Source of the DNA: Leucobacter insecticola
GTDB lineage: Bacteria > Actinomycetota > Actinomycetes > Actinomycetales > Microbacteriaceae
Reading direction: 5' to 3'
Length of the DNA stretch: 64,000 bases
NCBI RefSeq assembly: GCF_011382965.1
Contig: NZ_CP049934.1
Span: 1,302,001 to 1,366,000, forward strand
Shown here: piece by piece, positions 1 through 9,043 of the stretch
Layout: the number at the start of each line of letters is the position of its first letter
Numbering within the stretch: the first letter of the stretch is position 1
Notes under the pieces: generated by a model
What the model was told of the DNA's origin: nothing
Databases searched by the model: none
Seen by the model: only the letters and a program-made list of their open reading frames with translations
Made by a program: the position numbers and the translations under genes

Positions 1-12
1 AAAGGCCCCGTC

Positions 13-957
13 ATGACTGACCAGACACCGCGCACACCGCGCACCGCAGCCAAGATTCTCGCCGCAGTGTCGCTTGTGGGTGCGCTCGCGCTCGCGGGCT
101 GCGCGGCGAGCGACCCGCTCGCCGGAGACAACGGTGGCGGTGATGCCTCGCGTGACACGATCGTGATCGCTTCTCAGACCTACTATTCCAACGAGATCAT
201 TGCCGAAGCGTACGCGCAGGCGTTGGAAGCTGCTGGCTACTCGGTCGATCGACAGTACCGGATCGGGCAGCGGGAGGTGTACCTCACCGAGGTCGAAAAC
301 GGGGCTATCGACCTGATCCCCGAGTACAGCGGGAATCTGCTGCAGTACTGGGTGCCAGACACCGAGGCGCGCCTCAGCGATGATGTCTATGCCGAGCTGG
401 CCGCAAACACCCCGAAGGGGCTGCGGGTGTTGGATCAGTCTCCCGCAACCGACCAAGACGCGTACATGGTGACCCGTAAATTTGCAGACACCTGGAAACT
501 GAAAACCATTGCGGATCTGAAGAACGTGACGGTGCCCCTGACGCTGGGATCCACGTCCGCGTCAGAGGCCAGGCCCCACGGTACAGCAGGCCTGGCCGAG
601 GTGTACGGTATCGACGGCGTGGCGTTTACGCCGATTGAAGACAGCGGCGGGCCGCTAACCGTGAAGGCGCTGAAGGACGGCACCGTCCAGTTCGCAATCA
701 TGTACACCGCGGATCCCAGCGTGCTTGAAAACGGTCTCGTCACGCTCGAAGACACCAAGGGTGTATTTCTTGCCTCCCACGTCGTTCCGCTCGCGAGTGA
801 CCGGGTGGACGCTGCGGCCGCGAAGATCGTGAATGACATCAGCGCCGCCATGTCGCCGGAGGACCTGGTCGCGCTCGGTTCCCAGAGCGTCAACGAACAG
901 CGCGCGGCGGCAGACATCGCCGCACAGTGGCTCACGGAGAAGGGCCTGCTGCGGTGA
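13..957 (+). CDS. Glycine betaine/choline-type ABC transporter substrate-binding lipoprotein
   Basis: A 314-aa secreted lipoprotein. A charged N-terminus is followed by a hydrophobic stretch ending in the lipobox LALAGC (Cys about residue 30), so it should be lipid-anchored outside the membrane. The mature part reads as an OpuAC/ProX-type periplasmic-binding fold: an IVIASQTYYSNEIIAEAY opening, an IDLIPEYSGNLLQYW segment as in quaternary-amine binders, and a C-terminal helix. Such proteins capture glycine betaine, choline or related osmolytes for an ABC importer. The permease and ATPase genes would lie upstream, outside the window. The substrate itself cannot be read from the sequence. Confidence 0.85.
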   Translation: MTDQTPRTPRTAAKILAAVSLVGALALAGCAASDPLAGDNGGGDASRDTIVIASQTYYSNEIIAEAYAQALEAAGYSVDRQYRIGQREVYLTEVENGAIDLIPEYSGNLLQYWVPDTEARLSDDVYAELAANTPKGLRVLDQSPATDQDAYMVTRKFADTWKLKTIADLKNVTVPLTLGSTSASEARPHGTAGLAEVYGIDGVAFTPIEDSGGPLTVKALKDGTVQFAIMYTADPSVLENGLVTLEDTKGVFLASHVVPLASDRVDAAAAKIVNDISAAMSPEDLVALGSQSVNEQRAAADIAAQWLTEKGLLR

Positions 958-984
958 TCCGCCGTGAACAATAGGATGGCCCGT

Positions 985-2408
985 ATGCACACGCTCACTG
1001 CAGATCTCGCGATCATTGGCTCAGGTTCAGGCAATTCGTTGATCACCCCGTTCTGGGATGACAAGAATGTGGTGCTGGCCGAGAAAAGCACGTTTGGGGG
1101 GACCTGTCTCAACGTCGGGTGCATCCCGACCAAGATGTTTGTGCGGCCCGCAACGCTTGCGCGCGCGCCCGAGGAAGCCGCGCGCGTGAACGTGACGCAG
1201 CACACCGACGGGGTCGATTGGCCCGCGCTCCGCGACCGCGTGTTCTCCCGGATCGACGCGATCTCGGAGGCGGGCGAGCGCTATCGCAGGGACGAACTCG
1301 ACAATGTCACACTCGTGTCGGAGCGGGTGCGGCTCTCGGGGACGCACGCGTTTGTGGCGGACGGCGGCACCCGTGTCGAGGCTGCGCAGCTGGTGATCGC
1401 TGCCGGATCCCGCCCGCTCACACTCGACGTGCCGGGCATCGATCTGCCGCAGGTTCACACGTCCGATTCGGTGATGCGGCTCGACGAGCTGCCCGCGCGA
1501 GTACTGGTCGTGGGGGTGGATACATCGCGAGCGAATTCGCGGGGATCTTCTCCGGGCTCGGATCCGAGGTGCTGCAGGTGATCCGCGGCGAGCAACTCAT
1601 GCGGCACCTGGATCATGACATCTCGGCACGGTTCACGACGGAAGCTGAGCAGCACTGGCAGATACGTCGACAGAGTGAACTCGCCGCAGTGCGGCCCGGA
1701 CCCGGCAACCGCGTCACTGCCGAACTCACCGGGCCCGCGGGGGTGGAGTCGTGGCAGGCCGACGTGATCCTGATCGCGATTGGCAGACGCCCCAACTCTG
1801 ATCTGGTGGGCGCCGCCGAGGCCGGGCTTGATCTGCACGACGACGGCCGCATTGTGGTCGACGAGTTTCAGCGGGTGCTCTCGGGTGGCGAGGCCGTGCC
1901 CGGGCTGTATGCGCTCGGGGATATTTCTTCGCCGCATCAGCTGAAGCACGTCGCCAATCACGAGGCCCGGGTGGTCGCGCACAATCTGGAACATCCCACC
2001 GATTTGCGCAGCTCGCGGCAGGACGCCGTGCCCGCGGCGGTGTTCAGCTACCCCGAGCTCGCCCAGGTTGGGCTGACGGAGGCGGAGGCCCGCGCGGAGA
2101 TCGGTGCTGCTCACGTCACCACCAAGATCCAGCATTACGGTGATGTCGCCTACGGCTGGGCGATGGCTGAGGAGGCGGGCATCTGCAAAGTCATCGCAGA
2201 TCGTCGCGACGGCCGGATCCTGGGTGCGCACATTTTCGGCTATCAGGCGTCGAACCTGATTCAGCCGATCATCACCGCGATGAGCTTCGGGATCGATGCT
2301 CACACCTTCGCCCGCGGCCAGTACTGGGTCCACCCGGCGCTGATGGAGGTCGTGGAGAACGCGCTGCTCGGCCTCGAGGTGCCCGTGGGGCCTCGCCCGC
2401 CCCTCTAG
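985..2408 (+). pseudogene. mtr: Mycothione reductase, interrupted by a single-base frameshift
   Basis: NADPH-dependent flavoprotein disulfide reductase that regenerates mycothiol. The N-terminal part carries an FAD-binding IIGSGSGNS motif and the redox pair GGTCLNVGCIPTK. The C-terminal part in the next frame carries YIASEFAGIFSGLG, the NAD(P) domain, and the dimerisation end YWVHPALMEVVENALLGL with the catalytic His-Glu. The frames join at a run of five G at 1512-1516; a sixth G restores VLVVGGGYIASEFA and one 474-aa protein, the usual family size. Start ATG 985 is preferred over GTG 964 because it begins just ahead of the FAD motif. The shift is probably a sequencing error, since everything else is intact. 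A general dihydrolipoamide dehydrogenase is less likely given the SGSGNS opening. Confidence 0.85.
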
Positions 2409-2562
2409 CCCTGTCCCAACAATGCCCGTCGAGAACATATGGTCTCGGCGACCCGCCACCGTTTCGGCGCGATTTTGATGGCGGCTCGGCGGCTTGATGG
2501 CGGCTCGCTGGAACAGTTGGGATCATCGACCCTGTGCTCTGCGGCAGGGCTACGCTGGAGGT

Positions 2563-2901
2563 ATGAGCACGCGAGCCGAAACCATTGAGTTCCTCACCGA
2601 CCAGTTGAGCGCACTTCCCAACATTCGCTCGAAACAGATGTTTGGCGAGTATGCCCTGTACTGCGACGAGAAGGTGGTCGCGTTTGTGTGCGACGATGAG
2701 CTCTTCATTAAACCGACGGAGGAGGGTCGCGCCTACATCGGTGAACCGGAGGAAGCGCCAGCGTATCCCGGTTCGAAGCTGTACTACCGGGTGAGCGGCG
2801 ACCGCTGGGAAGATCGGGAGTGGTTGACCGGCCTGATCGATACGACCGCCGCGGCCCTGCCGCTGCCAAAGCCCAAGAAGCCGCGGAAGCCTAAGGCTTA
2901 G
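2563..2901 (+). CDS. TfoX N-terminal domain protein
   Basis: A 112-aa protein matching the TfoX N-terminal domain alone (KQMFGEYALYCDEK, VAFVCDDELFIKPT, then a YYRVS segment). In E. coli TfoX/Sxy the domain belongs to a competence regulator, but solo copies in Actinobacteria have no assigned function. ATG 2563 fits the domain better than the upstream GTG-rich extension; a GGAGGT abuts it, closer than ideal. The C-terminus is a Lys/Pro-rich basic tail (PKPKKPRKPKA). The 3' end overlaps the convergent Nudix gene by 11 bp. Confidence 0.75.
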   Translation: MSTRAETIEFLTDQLSALPNIRSKQMFGEYALYCDEKVVAFVCDDELFIKPTEEGRAYIGEPEEAPAYPGSKLYYRVSGDRWEDREWLTGLIDTTAAALPLPKPKKPRKPKA

Positions 2902-3322
2902 CGGGCTCCTGTCTGGGGAGCACCGGAAAAATGTAGTCCGTGTTCAGCGGTGCCATGTCCGGGCGGGCGATCGCGGGATCCACCCACTCGAGATACTCGA
3001 TCTCGGCGCGGGGAACAGCCCTCGCCGCAGGCGCGACGAAGGGGTGCTCGAACACCGCCGCCTCCACCGTGTGGCCAGGCTCGTTCGCGGCGCTCGCGCG
3101 AAACACTCCAAGTGGGCGCAGCCTGCTGGCGTCGAGGGGCACTCCGAGCTCCTCCGCAAATTCGCGGACCGCCGTGTCTCGCGGATCCTCACCCGCTTCA
3201 TGCTTCCCGCCGGGCAGCATCAGTGAGCTCGTACCGCGCTTGCGCACATTGAGTACGCGGCCCTGTTCGTCGCGCATGACGACGGCGCTCACGCGGATGA
3301 TGCGTCTCGCATCCCCACTCAT
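2891..3322 (-). CDS. Nudix hydrolase
   Basis: A 143-aa Nudix-fold pyrophosphohydrolase. The Nudix box is complete: GGKHEAGED, seven residues, then REFAEELGV, supplying the Mg-binding glutamates. The family cleaves nucleoside diphosphates linked to other groups; substrate specificity is not evident. Its start overlaps the stop of the upstream minus-strand amidase gene (ATGA), so the two are probably translationally coupled. Confidence 0.85.
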   Translation of the reverse strand: MSGDARRIIRVSAVVMRDEQGRVLNVRKRGTSSLMLPGGKHEAGEDPRDTAVREFAEELGVPLDASRLRPLGVFRASAANEPGHTVEAAVFEHPFVAPAARAVPRAEIEYLEWVDPAIARPDMAPLNTDYIFPVLPRQEPAKP

Positions 3323-4161
3323 GCCTCGGCTCCTGACTCGTGCGACAGCGCCGCATAGCTCTCTGGGTTCAGACGGTCCGCGATCACTGGAAACTCAGCG
3401 CGCACCGTGTGTGCCTGGGCGGGATCAACGTCCACGATCAACACTTCCTCGCCGGCGCCGCACTCTCCAAGCACGCGTCCCGAGGGGTCGACCACGCGGC
3501 TGAAGCCGCCAAGTTCGACGCCGTCCTGGGTGCCGCAGGCGTTACACGCGAGGATCCACAGTTGATGCTCCACCGCACGCGCCTGGGTGAGGATGCGCCA
3601 GTGCTCTCGCCTCGCTGCGGGCCATGCCGCCGGCACCACCACGGTTTCCGCGCCGCGCGCGCTCAGCTCCTGCCACAGACCCGGAAACCGCAGGTCGTAG
3701 CAAGTCGTGCTCGCGAGCGACCCAAGCGGGCTCGCCTGCACGTTCAGGGTGGTGCCGGGAGTGAGCAGCGCCGCTTCGAGCGACTGATATCCGAACACGT
3801 GGATCTTCCGGTAGGTCTGCGTGATGCGGCCCGAGGAATCAATCACCACCGCGGTGTTGTGCAGCGCGCCGTCTGTTCCGCGTTCGACGATGCTGCCCAG
3901 GTGTATCGTCGCGCCGAGATCCTGAGCGACGCGCTTGCCCATCTGCACCGTCGGTCCGTCAAGGCTCTCAGCCAGTTCCTCGTACCGCGTGAACGAGAAG
4001 TATCCGGCGCTCCACAGCTCAGGCAATACGAAGAGGTCAACGTCCGGGTGCTGTCTGAGAAGCGCCTCGACTCGCTCGATGCGTTCGGGCTGCGATTCGT
4101 CGTCGGGGCTTGCCACCTGCACGAGGGCAACACGCACTGACAAAGCTGGGCTGGAATTCAT
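3319..4161 (-). CDS. Carbon-nitrogen hydrolase (nitrilase superfamily)
   Basis: A 280-aa nitrilase-fold amidohydrolase. The Glu-Lys-Cys triad is visible: Glu in LFVLPELWSAG, Lys in TYRKIHVFGYQ and Cys in STTCYDLRFPGLW. The sequence resembles omega-amidase/Nit2-type enzymes, which hydrolyse omega-amides or deaminated glutathione; this assignment is by family resemblance. It is the first gene of a two-gene minus-strand unit with the Nudix gene and lies 9 bp downstream of the TauE/SafE gene on the same strand. Confidence 0.85.
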   Translation of the reverse strand: MNSSPALSVRVALVQVASPDDESQPERIERVEALLRQHPDVDLFVLPELWSAGYFSFTRYEELAESLDGPTVQMGKRVAQDLGATIHLGSIVERGTDGALHNTAVVIDSSGRITQTYRKIHVFGYQSLEAALLTPGTTLNVQASPLGSLASTTCYDLRFPGLWQELSARGAETVVVPAAWPAARREHWRILTQARAVEHQLWILACNACGTQDGVELGGFSRVVDPSGRVLGECGAGEEVLIVDVDPAQAHTVRAEFPVIADRLNPESYAALSHESGAEA

Positions 4162-4170
4162 GCCTCAAGA

Positions 4171-4920
4171 CTACGGAACAATCACCAGGTATAGCGCACC
4201 GAGCGTTGAGAGGAGCAGCACGATCCATTCGAACGCCCGTTGCGGAATGTGCTTGACGATCCCGCGCCCCACGAACCCACCAGCCACGACAGCGGGAACA
4301 AGGACGAGTGACAGCAGCAGTGTTGCGGGCGTAATGAGGCCCAATCCGAGGGAGAACGGCACCTTCCCCAGGTTCACCAGCGCAAAAAACCAGGCCGCCG
4401 TGCCCAGAAAAGCGCGCACAGGAAACTTCGCCGCGAGAAAGTACATCGACATGACGGGTCCGCCCGCGTTCGCCACCATCGTCGTAAATCCAGCGAGAGC
4501 ACCGTAACTCAGACGGGTGAGCTTTCCCACGTCTGCCTTCGGGGTCCCGAAGCGTCGCCACAGTGAAATACCCACAAGCAATAGCAGGATCACCCCGATG
4601 ACGCGGCGCACACCGCCGTCGCTCGACACCGCAAGAAACACGACTCCCAGGAGCACCCCGACAACCACGGTGGGGAAGAGGCGCAGGATCGTCGGCCAAT
4701 CAGCGTGTTTCCGGTACGCCCAGAGCGCAAACACGTCGCCGACAATGAGAAGCAGCAGAAGCGCGCCCGTTGATGCTTTCGCCGGAAGGACCGTGGCAAA
4801 CACCGCGACCGCGATCGTGTTTGCGCCGGGCAGTGCGGCCTTCGAGAGCCCGACAATGAGGCCCGAAACAACGAGCAACGTCCACCCCCACACGGGGAGC
4901 ATCGGCAGCATCTCAAGCAT
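4171..4920 (-). CDS. TauE/SafE family membrane exporter
   Basis: A 249-aa polytopic membrane protein with about eight hydrophobic segments. It has the TauE/SafE features: a GLSKAALPGANTIAV segment after helix 1, and a second half-repeat with YGALAGFTTMVANAGGPV. Members export sulfite, sulfoacetate or other anions. The substrate here is unknown. It probably heads a minus-strand transcript with the amidase and Nudix genes. Confidence 0.8.
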   Translation of the reverse strand: MLEMLPMLPVWGWTLLVVSGLIVGLSKAALPGANTIAVAVFATVLPAKASTGALLLLLIVGDVFALWAYRKHADWPTILRLFPTVVVGVLLGVVFLAVSSDGGVRRVIGVILLLLVGISLWRRFGTPKADVGKLTRLSYGALAGFTTMVANAGGPVMSMYFLAAKFPVRAFLGTAAWFFALVNLGKVPFSLGLGLITPATLLLSLVLVPAVVAGGFVGRGIVKHIPQRAFEWIVLLLSTLGALYLVIVP

Positions 4921-4994
4921 CCCTCAACTGTAGGCCTATTCCGTCACGCCGCCGCGCGCACGGACGAGCACAAGATGGTACGGCAGAATGGCCC

Positions 4995-5570
4995 ATGACT
5001 ATCGATACGGCTGAGCTGCCAGACCCCGACGGCCCCGAGGATCGCCCGACTCCCGCGGGCAACCCGGGGTGGCTCAACGAGGACGAGTTGAGCTTTGTGC
5101 GTGGACGAATCCCCATCGTCTACGTCGAAGCGGTGCCCGTGCGCCTCAACGGACTCGGTCAGGTCAGTGAGGTCGGGATTCTGCTGCGAGGCACCCCCGA
5201 GGGAGAAATGACCCGCTCGTTCGTTTCCGGCCGGGTGCGCTACGGCGAGACACTTCGCGAGGCACTCTTTCGGCACCTCGAAAACGACCTTGGCCCGATG
5301 GCCTTCCCGCAGATGCCCGCGGCGCTCGTACCGACCCAGGTCGCAGAGTACTTTCCGATGCCGGGAATCTCGCAGTTTGTTGACCCTCGGCAGCACGCGA
5401 TCTCGCTCGTGTACGTCGTGCCGGTCACGGGTACCTGCAATCCGCGCCAGGACGCGCTCGAGGTGACATGGATGTCACCCGAAGAGGCTCTCTCCGCTTC
5501 GACCCAGCTTGAGTTGCCAGGCGGTCGTGGGGTGTTGCTGCGCCAGGCGCTCGCCGCCGTGGGCTGCTGA
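4995..5570 (+). CDS. DUF4916 / Nudix-like protein with degenerate Nudix box
   Basis: A 191-aa protein of the actinobacterial DUF4916 type, with an N-terminal PGWLNEDEL segment and a Nudix-like core. The region corresponding to the Nudix box reads GRVRYGETLREALFRHLEND: the first Gly/Glu spacing is kept, but the catalytic REUxEExGU part is RHLENDLG. Most metal-binding glutamates are therefore replaced and catalysis is doubtful; a binding role is an inference. It faces the SprT-like gene convergently 8 bp away. Confidence 0.7.
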   Translation: MTIDTAELPDPDGPEDRPTPAGNPGWLNEDELSFVRGRIPIVYVEAVPVRLNGLGQVSEVGILLRGTPEGEMTRSFVSGRVRYGETLREALFRHLENDLGPMAFPQMPAALVPTQVAEYFPMPGISQFVDPRQHAISLVYVVPVTGTCNPRQDALEVTWMSPEEALSASTQLELPGGRGVLLRQALAAVGC

Positions 5571-5578
5571 GAGGCGTC

Positions 5579-6034
5579 CTAGCCCGCGCGTTTGCGCCAC
5601 TCAATCAGGTGATCGCGTGAGAATCCCCGGGTGCAACTGCCGCAGGAGGTGATCCTGGTGGGCTTGCGAAACCGGTAGTGTTCGTGGCCCGCGGGGCAGG
5701 ATCCGATCCACGGTGCGCGCTCGTGAGCAATCTCGCCATCGTGGGTGCGCCCGCCGACGTAGCCCAGCTCATCAGCAATGCGTTTCCAATGGGCTCCGTG
5801 GCCGGCCTCGGGGCCAGCGAGCGCGTGGGCGACCTCGTGGAGAAGTACCTGGTGGATCTCGTCATCGTCGAACTTCTCGCTGAGGTACCGCGACACCGTG
5901 ATCTTCCGCTCGGTGAAGTTGCACAGCCCTGCCCGCCGTTTGGCGTGGTCGAAGCCAAAGCTCCACTCATGCGGATCGAGGTGCATGCGGATCAGCGCCT
6001 CGGCCCACACCCGCACCCGCGCAAGTTCAGCCAT
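5579..6034 (-). CDS. SprT-like zinc metalloprotease domain protein
   Basis: A 151-aa protein of the SprT-like family. It carries the zincin motif HEVAHALAGP followed by GHGAHW, and a C-terminal zinc-ribbon-like section (CPAGHEH ... CGSCTRGF). The relatives SPRTN/Wss1 cleave DNA-protein crosslinks, but the bacterial role is mostly unassigned. Start ATG 6034 lies behind a G-rich ribosome site and begins MAELARVRVWAEALI; the open frame upstream has no similarity. Confidence 0.8.
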   Translation of the reverse strand: MAELARVRVWAEALIRMHLDPHEWSFGFDHAKRRAGLCNFTERKITVSRYLSEKFDDDEIHQVLLHEVAHALAGPEAGHGAHWKRIADELGYVGGRTHDGEIAHERAPWIGSCPAGHEHYRFRKPTRITSCGSCTRGFSRDHLIEWRKRAG

Positions 6035-6111
6035 AGTGCCCCCCCAGACGTGCAATGATTTCGCCGCTGCGATCATACAAGAGACAGTACGCGTTGGCTC
6101 GGACATTGACG

Positions 6112-6966
6112 TCAGTCGAAGAGCTCGCGGGCGGGCGCCGGAGAAGTGACGGCGGTCGCGTCGGTCACGGGTTTTGCTCCGCGGGCGAAGTCTGCGAATT
6201 CGCGGCCCGCAAGCAGGCGAGCTGGATGGGGGCCTCCCGCGAGTAGCCGCGGCAGCCAGTCAAGCCCGTCTCCCGCCTGCTCCGCGTCCCACGCCAGAAG
6301 CACGACGTTGCCGAACCTGCGGCCCTTGAGTACCTGCGGCTCGGCGATCGCGGCGACCGAATCAAAAAGGCTCGCGAGCGTTGCCGCCTGGCCGCGGACA
6401 AAGGGGAGTCCTTTGCCGTCGGCAGCGTTCACAACCACCATGCCGCCGGAGCTAAGCAGCGGCTGTACGAGTTCGTAGAATTCGACGCTCGAGACGTGCG
6501 CGGGGGTCTGCGCCCCCGCAAAGATATCGACCACCACGAGATCCATCGCCCCGTGCATGCCCGCGGGCAGCCGCGCCAGTACCTCGCGTGCGTCGCCGCG
6601 GCGAACGCGAATACTTGCCCGTTTGGGTAGCGGAGCAGCCTCACGCACGAGATCGACGAGCGCACCCTCGATTTCGATCACCTGTTGACGGCTGCCCGGC
6701 CGTGTGGCCTCGATGTAGCGGGGGAGCGTGAATGCTCCGCCGCCGAGGTGCAGCGCCGAAATCGGCGCGCCCGGCATGCGAAACAGATCGATGACGTGGC
6801 CGATACGGCGCACATACTCGAAAAACAGCTCGCCCGGATCGCGGAGGTTGACGTGCGACTGCGGGGTGCCATCTACCACCAGCTGGATCGATCCGGGAAC
6901 CCACTGATCCTCTTCAATTTCGGCAGTGAGCCCCGAGCTTAGTGTGATCGGATCCGGAAGCTTCAT
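6112..6966 (-). CDS. Spermidine synthase-like methyltransferase-fold protein
   Basis: A 284-aa Rossmann-fold protein. It has a SAM/dcSAM-binding loop (ALHLGGGAFTLPRYI), an acidic strand (QVIEIEG), an RRGDAREVL segment and a DLVVVDIFAGA motif near the active site, the order seen in spermidine synthases. Many actinobacterial members of this group are not proven polyamine enzymes, so the substrate is open. Start ATG 6966 overlaps the stop of the upstream PAP2 gene (ATGA), which fixes the start and argues against the much longer open frame. Confidence 0.75.
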   Translation of the reverse strand: MKLPDPITLSSGLTAEIEEDQWVPGSIQLVVDGTPQSHVNLRDPGELFFEYVRRIGHVIDLFRMPGAPISALHLGGGAFTLPRYIEATRPGSRQQVIEIEGALVDLVREAAPLPKRASIRVRRGDAREVLARLPAGMHGAMDLVVVDIFAGAQTPAHVSSVEFYELVQPLLSSGGMVVVNAADGKGLPFVRGQAATLASLFDSVAAIAEPQVLKGRRFGNVVLLAWDAEQAGDGLDWLPRLLAGGPHPARLLAGREFADFARGAKPVTDATAVTSPAPARELFD

Positions 6967-7631
6967 CTGGTGACTTCTTTCGGAAGGCAGAGCCGGCGCG
7001 CGATAATCGCAACGCTCGCTCCGAGAATGGCGCCAGCGAGAGTGTCGGAAAGCCAGTGCACATGCACCGCCGTGCGGCTCCACATCATGACCAGGATCCA
7101 GCACACGCTCACCGCCCACACCCAGCGGGTGGCGTTGCGGGAGAACGAGCCGCTGTACGTCACCACGAGCGCGATTGACACGGCAAGGGCCGCAGCCCCC
7201 ATCGAGTGCCCCGAGGGGAAAGAGTGGCCGTGGGATGCGTAGAGCTGATCCCAGGGCCGCGGCCGAGACACGAGAGACTTCAGCGCCTCGGATCCGATGA
7301 GTCCGAGCAGCATCGTCGTTGCGACGGTGACCGCGTCTCTGAACCGGCGAAGCGCGAGCAGTAAAGCGACCAGGATCGCGGCCGAGGCGAGCACCCCAAT
7401 CCGGTCGCCGATATTCGCCATGAACACGGCGACCGCGTAGGGGGCGGATCCGTGGCTCACCGTTGCAACCCCGTGCCACCACTCGTCGATGCCGAGGGGG
7501 CCTGAATTTACGAAGCGAAAGTAAGCCCCAACAGCGGCGACAACTACCAGCCCGACGATGGCCCAGGCTGTTGCGGTGCGCAATCGTGCGAGGCCCTGGG
7601 GTGTGTAGATGGGAGCGGAGGGAGTGCGCAT
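6963..7631 (-). CDS. PAP2-family membrane phosphatase
   Basis: A 222-aa integral membrane phosphatase with about six hydrophobic segments. The three PAP2 signature blocks are present: KSLVSRPRPWDQ, SFPSGHSMGAAAL, and SRTAVHVHWLSDTLAGAI with the catalytic His. Family members dephosphorylate lipid phosphates such as undecaprenyl pyrophosphate or phosphatidic acid at the membrane. It is translationally coupled to the downstream spermidine-synthase-like gene and follows the GDPD-type gene after 9 bp. Confidence 0.85.
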   Translation of the reverse strand: MRTPSAPIYTPQGLARLRTATAWAIVGLVVVAAVGAYFRFVNSGPLGIDEWWHGVATVSHGSAPYAVAVFMANIGDRIGVLASAAILVALLLALRRFRDAVTVATTMLLGLIGSEALKSLVSRPRPWDQLYASHGHSFPSGHSMGAAALAVSIALVVTYSGSFSRNATRWVWAVSVCWILVMMWSRTAVHVHWLSDTLAGAILGASVAIIARRLCLPKEVTR

Positions 7632-7640
7632 CCGATTACC

Positions 7641-8795
7641 CTACCCGGGCGGGATGGGCGTTTCCGGGTTACCCGGCTGTTGGGTAGGCGGTACCGGTGG
7701 GCCGGGCGGCGCATAGCTCACAGGCGCGAGCGTAAAGGGATCGCCGAGCTGTTGTTTGGGCACGCCGTTCCAGAGTGACTGCAGGTGCGCTTGGAGCCGG
7801 AAGTGGAGCCCCTCGTGGCGCATTCGCGCGTCGACGTAGAGCAGCGTTGCGGCGGTTGATTGGATCGCGTATCCGGCGTATTGCACGGCGGTGGAGATCA
7901 GGCTAAAGATCAGCATCACGATTAGCGAGCCGATTGCCATGCCCGCGAATGCCGAGCCGGGGTCTGCGCTTGAAGCCGCGCCTGCAGAGCCGAGCGATCC
8001 AAACAACGGTGCGAAAGCGCCCGGAAGTGAAAGCAAATAGGCGGCCATGTATGCGATAAGACCGAGCACAAAGATCACGCCGAAGGTCACCCAAAAGCGA
8101 CCTCGCGTCAGTCGCCAGGAGCGCAGGATCGAAGAGGTGGGGCCCGCGCCCTCGATGACGACGATGCTCGGTGCCAGCGCCATCTTGGTGCCCGCCCATG
8201 CCGAGAGAGGGAATATTGCACACAGGAGTGTGATCCCAAGAATCACTGTGAGCACCAGGCCTGCGGTGCCTCCGCCCGATCCGGCAAAAATTACCAGGAT
8301 AAAGAGGAGCGTGAGGATCGCGATGGCGCCGAGGGCGAGCGCTGCCTGCACGAAGAGCAGCCCGACGAGCCGCCAGAGGGAGGGGCGTGCCCGCTGCCAC
8401 AGCTGCGCAACGCGCGCTTTTCTGCCGAGCACCGCATCGCGGGCATTTTCGATCACGATACTTTGCGCCGCGGCTCCGGCGACGGCAACAACAAACAGAA
8501 GCCCCAGCAGTGCGATCATCAGCACAATGTCGACCCAGCCGAAGGAATAGGGCGCGGTGCCGCCACCGGTTGCCATGGGTGCAGTAATAATCAAAAGGAT
8601 CATAAAGGCCACGCAGCCCGCTATTGCTGCGAGCAATGGGATCAGGATCGACGCCCCAAACACCACGCCAGGGCTGCGGCGAATCATGGAGAATGATGCG
8701 CTGAAGATCTCTCCGAAGCCCACGGGGTAGGGCGGGATCACGCCGCGGGGTGGCGCAGGATAGGGCTGCGGAGGCTGCGGCTGTGAATAGCTCAT
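7641..8795 (-). CDS. GDPD membrane-domain-like protein
   Basis: A 384-aa membrane protein. A proline-rich cytoplasmic head (MSYSQPQPPQPYPAPP) is followed by about six to seven long hydrophobic segments, and the C-terminus is again Pro-rich. The layout resembles the membrane domain of glycerophosphodiester phosphodiesterases, but no phosphodiesterase catalytic domain is attached. No enzymatic function should be assigned. It is divergent from rpoB and begins the minus-strand group reading toward PAP2. Confidence 0.65.
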   Translation of the reverse strand: MSYSQPQPPQPYPAPPRGVIPPYPVGFGEIFSASFSMIRRSPGVVFGASILIPLLAAIAGCVAFMILLIITAPMATGGGTAPYSFGWVDIVLMIALLGLLFVVAVAGAAAQSIVIENARDAVLGRKARVAQLWQRARPSLWRLVGLLFVQAALALGAIAILTLLFILVIFAGSGGGTAGLVLTVILGITLLCAIFPLSAWAGTKMALAPSIVVIEGAGPTSSILRSWRLTRGRFWVTFGVIFVLGLIAYMAAYLLSLPGAFAPLFGSLGSAGAASSADPGSAFAGMAIGSLIVMLIFSLISTAVQYAGYAIQSTAATLLYVDARMRHEGLHFRLQAHLQSLWNGVPKQQLGDPFTLAPVSYAPPGPPVPPTQQPGNPETPIPPG

Positions 8796-8860
8796 AAGAG
8801 ATAAGCCTGGCAGCTTCGAGCCCGATCCCCAAGCCGAATCAGAGAACGCGCAAGATGCTC

Positions 8861-8889
8861 TTGTGAAGCCCAGATTGCGGTGTTATAGT
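8861..8889 (+). promoter_or_regulatory. Candidate sigma-70-type promoter for rpoB-rpoC
   Basis: TTGTGA at 8861-8866 and TATAGT at 8884-8889 are separated by 17 bp, the best match to a vegetative promoter in the 248-bp gap between the divergent GDPD-type gene and rpoB. Transcription would start near 8896, leaving a leader of about 148 nt before the rpoB ribosome site GGAGGT (9031-9036). Confidence 0.6.
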
Positions 8890-9043
8890 TGAGAGTTGCA
8901 CTACGGACACCACTGTGCCTGCATATATTGGTAGGCCCTCGGGAGCTGGCGCGAAAGCGCAGATGAGCCTCACCCCGTGATCCTAAAGCAACTCCCGCAA
9001 GACTAAGTCAATCGGCCCGACGGGGCCCACGGAGGTAGTTTCC

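Noticed and set aside
964..984. GTG 964 as the mycothione reductase start
   Set aside because: It adds seven residues before the FAD-binding strand and has no better ribosome site than ATG 985.
6967..7482. N-terminal extension of the spermidine-synthase-like frame
   Set aside because: It overlaps the PAP2 gene in another frame and is low-complexity Arg-rich. The ATGA overlap at 6966 gives a proper start.
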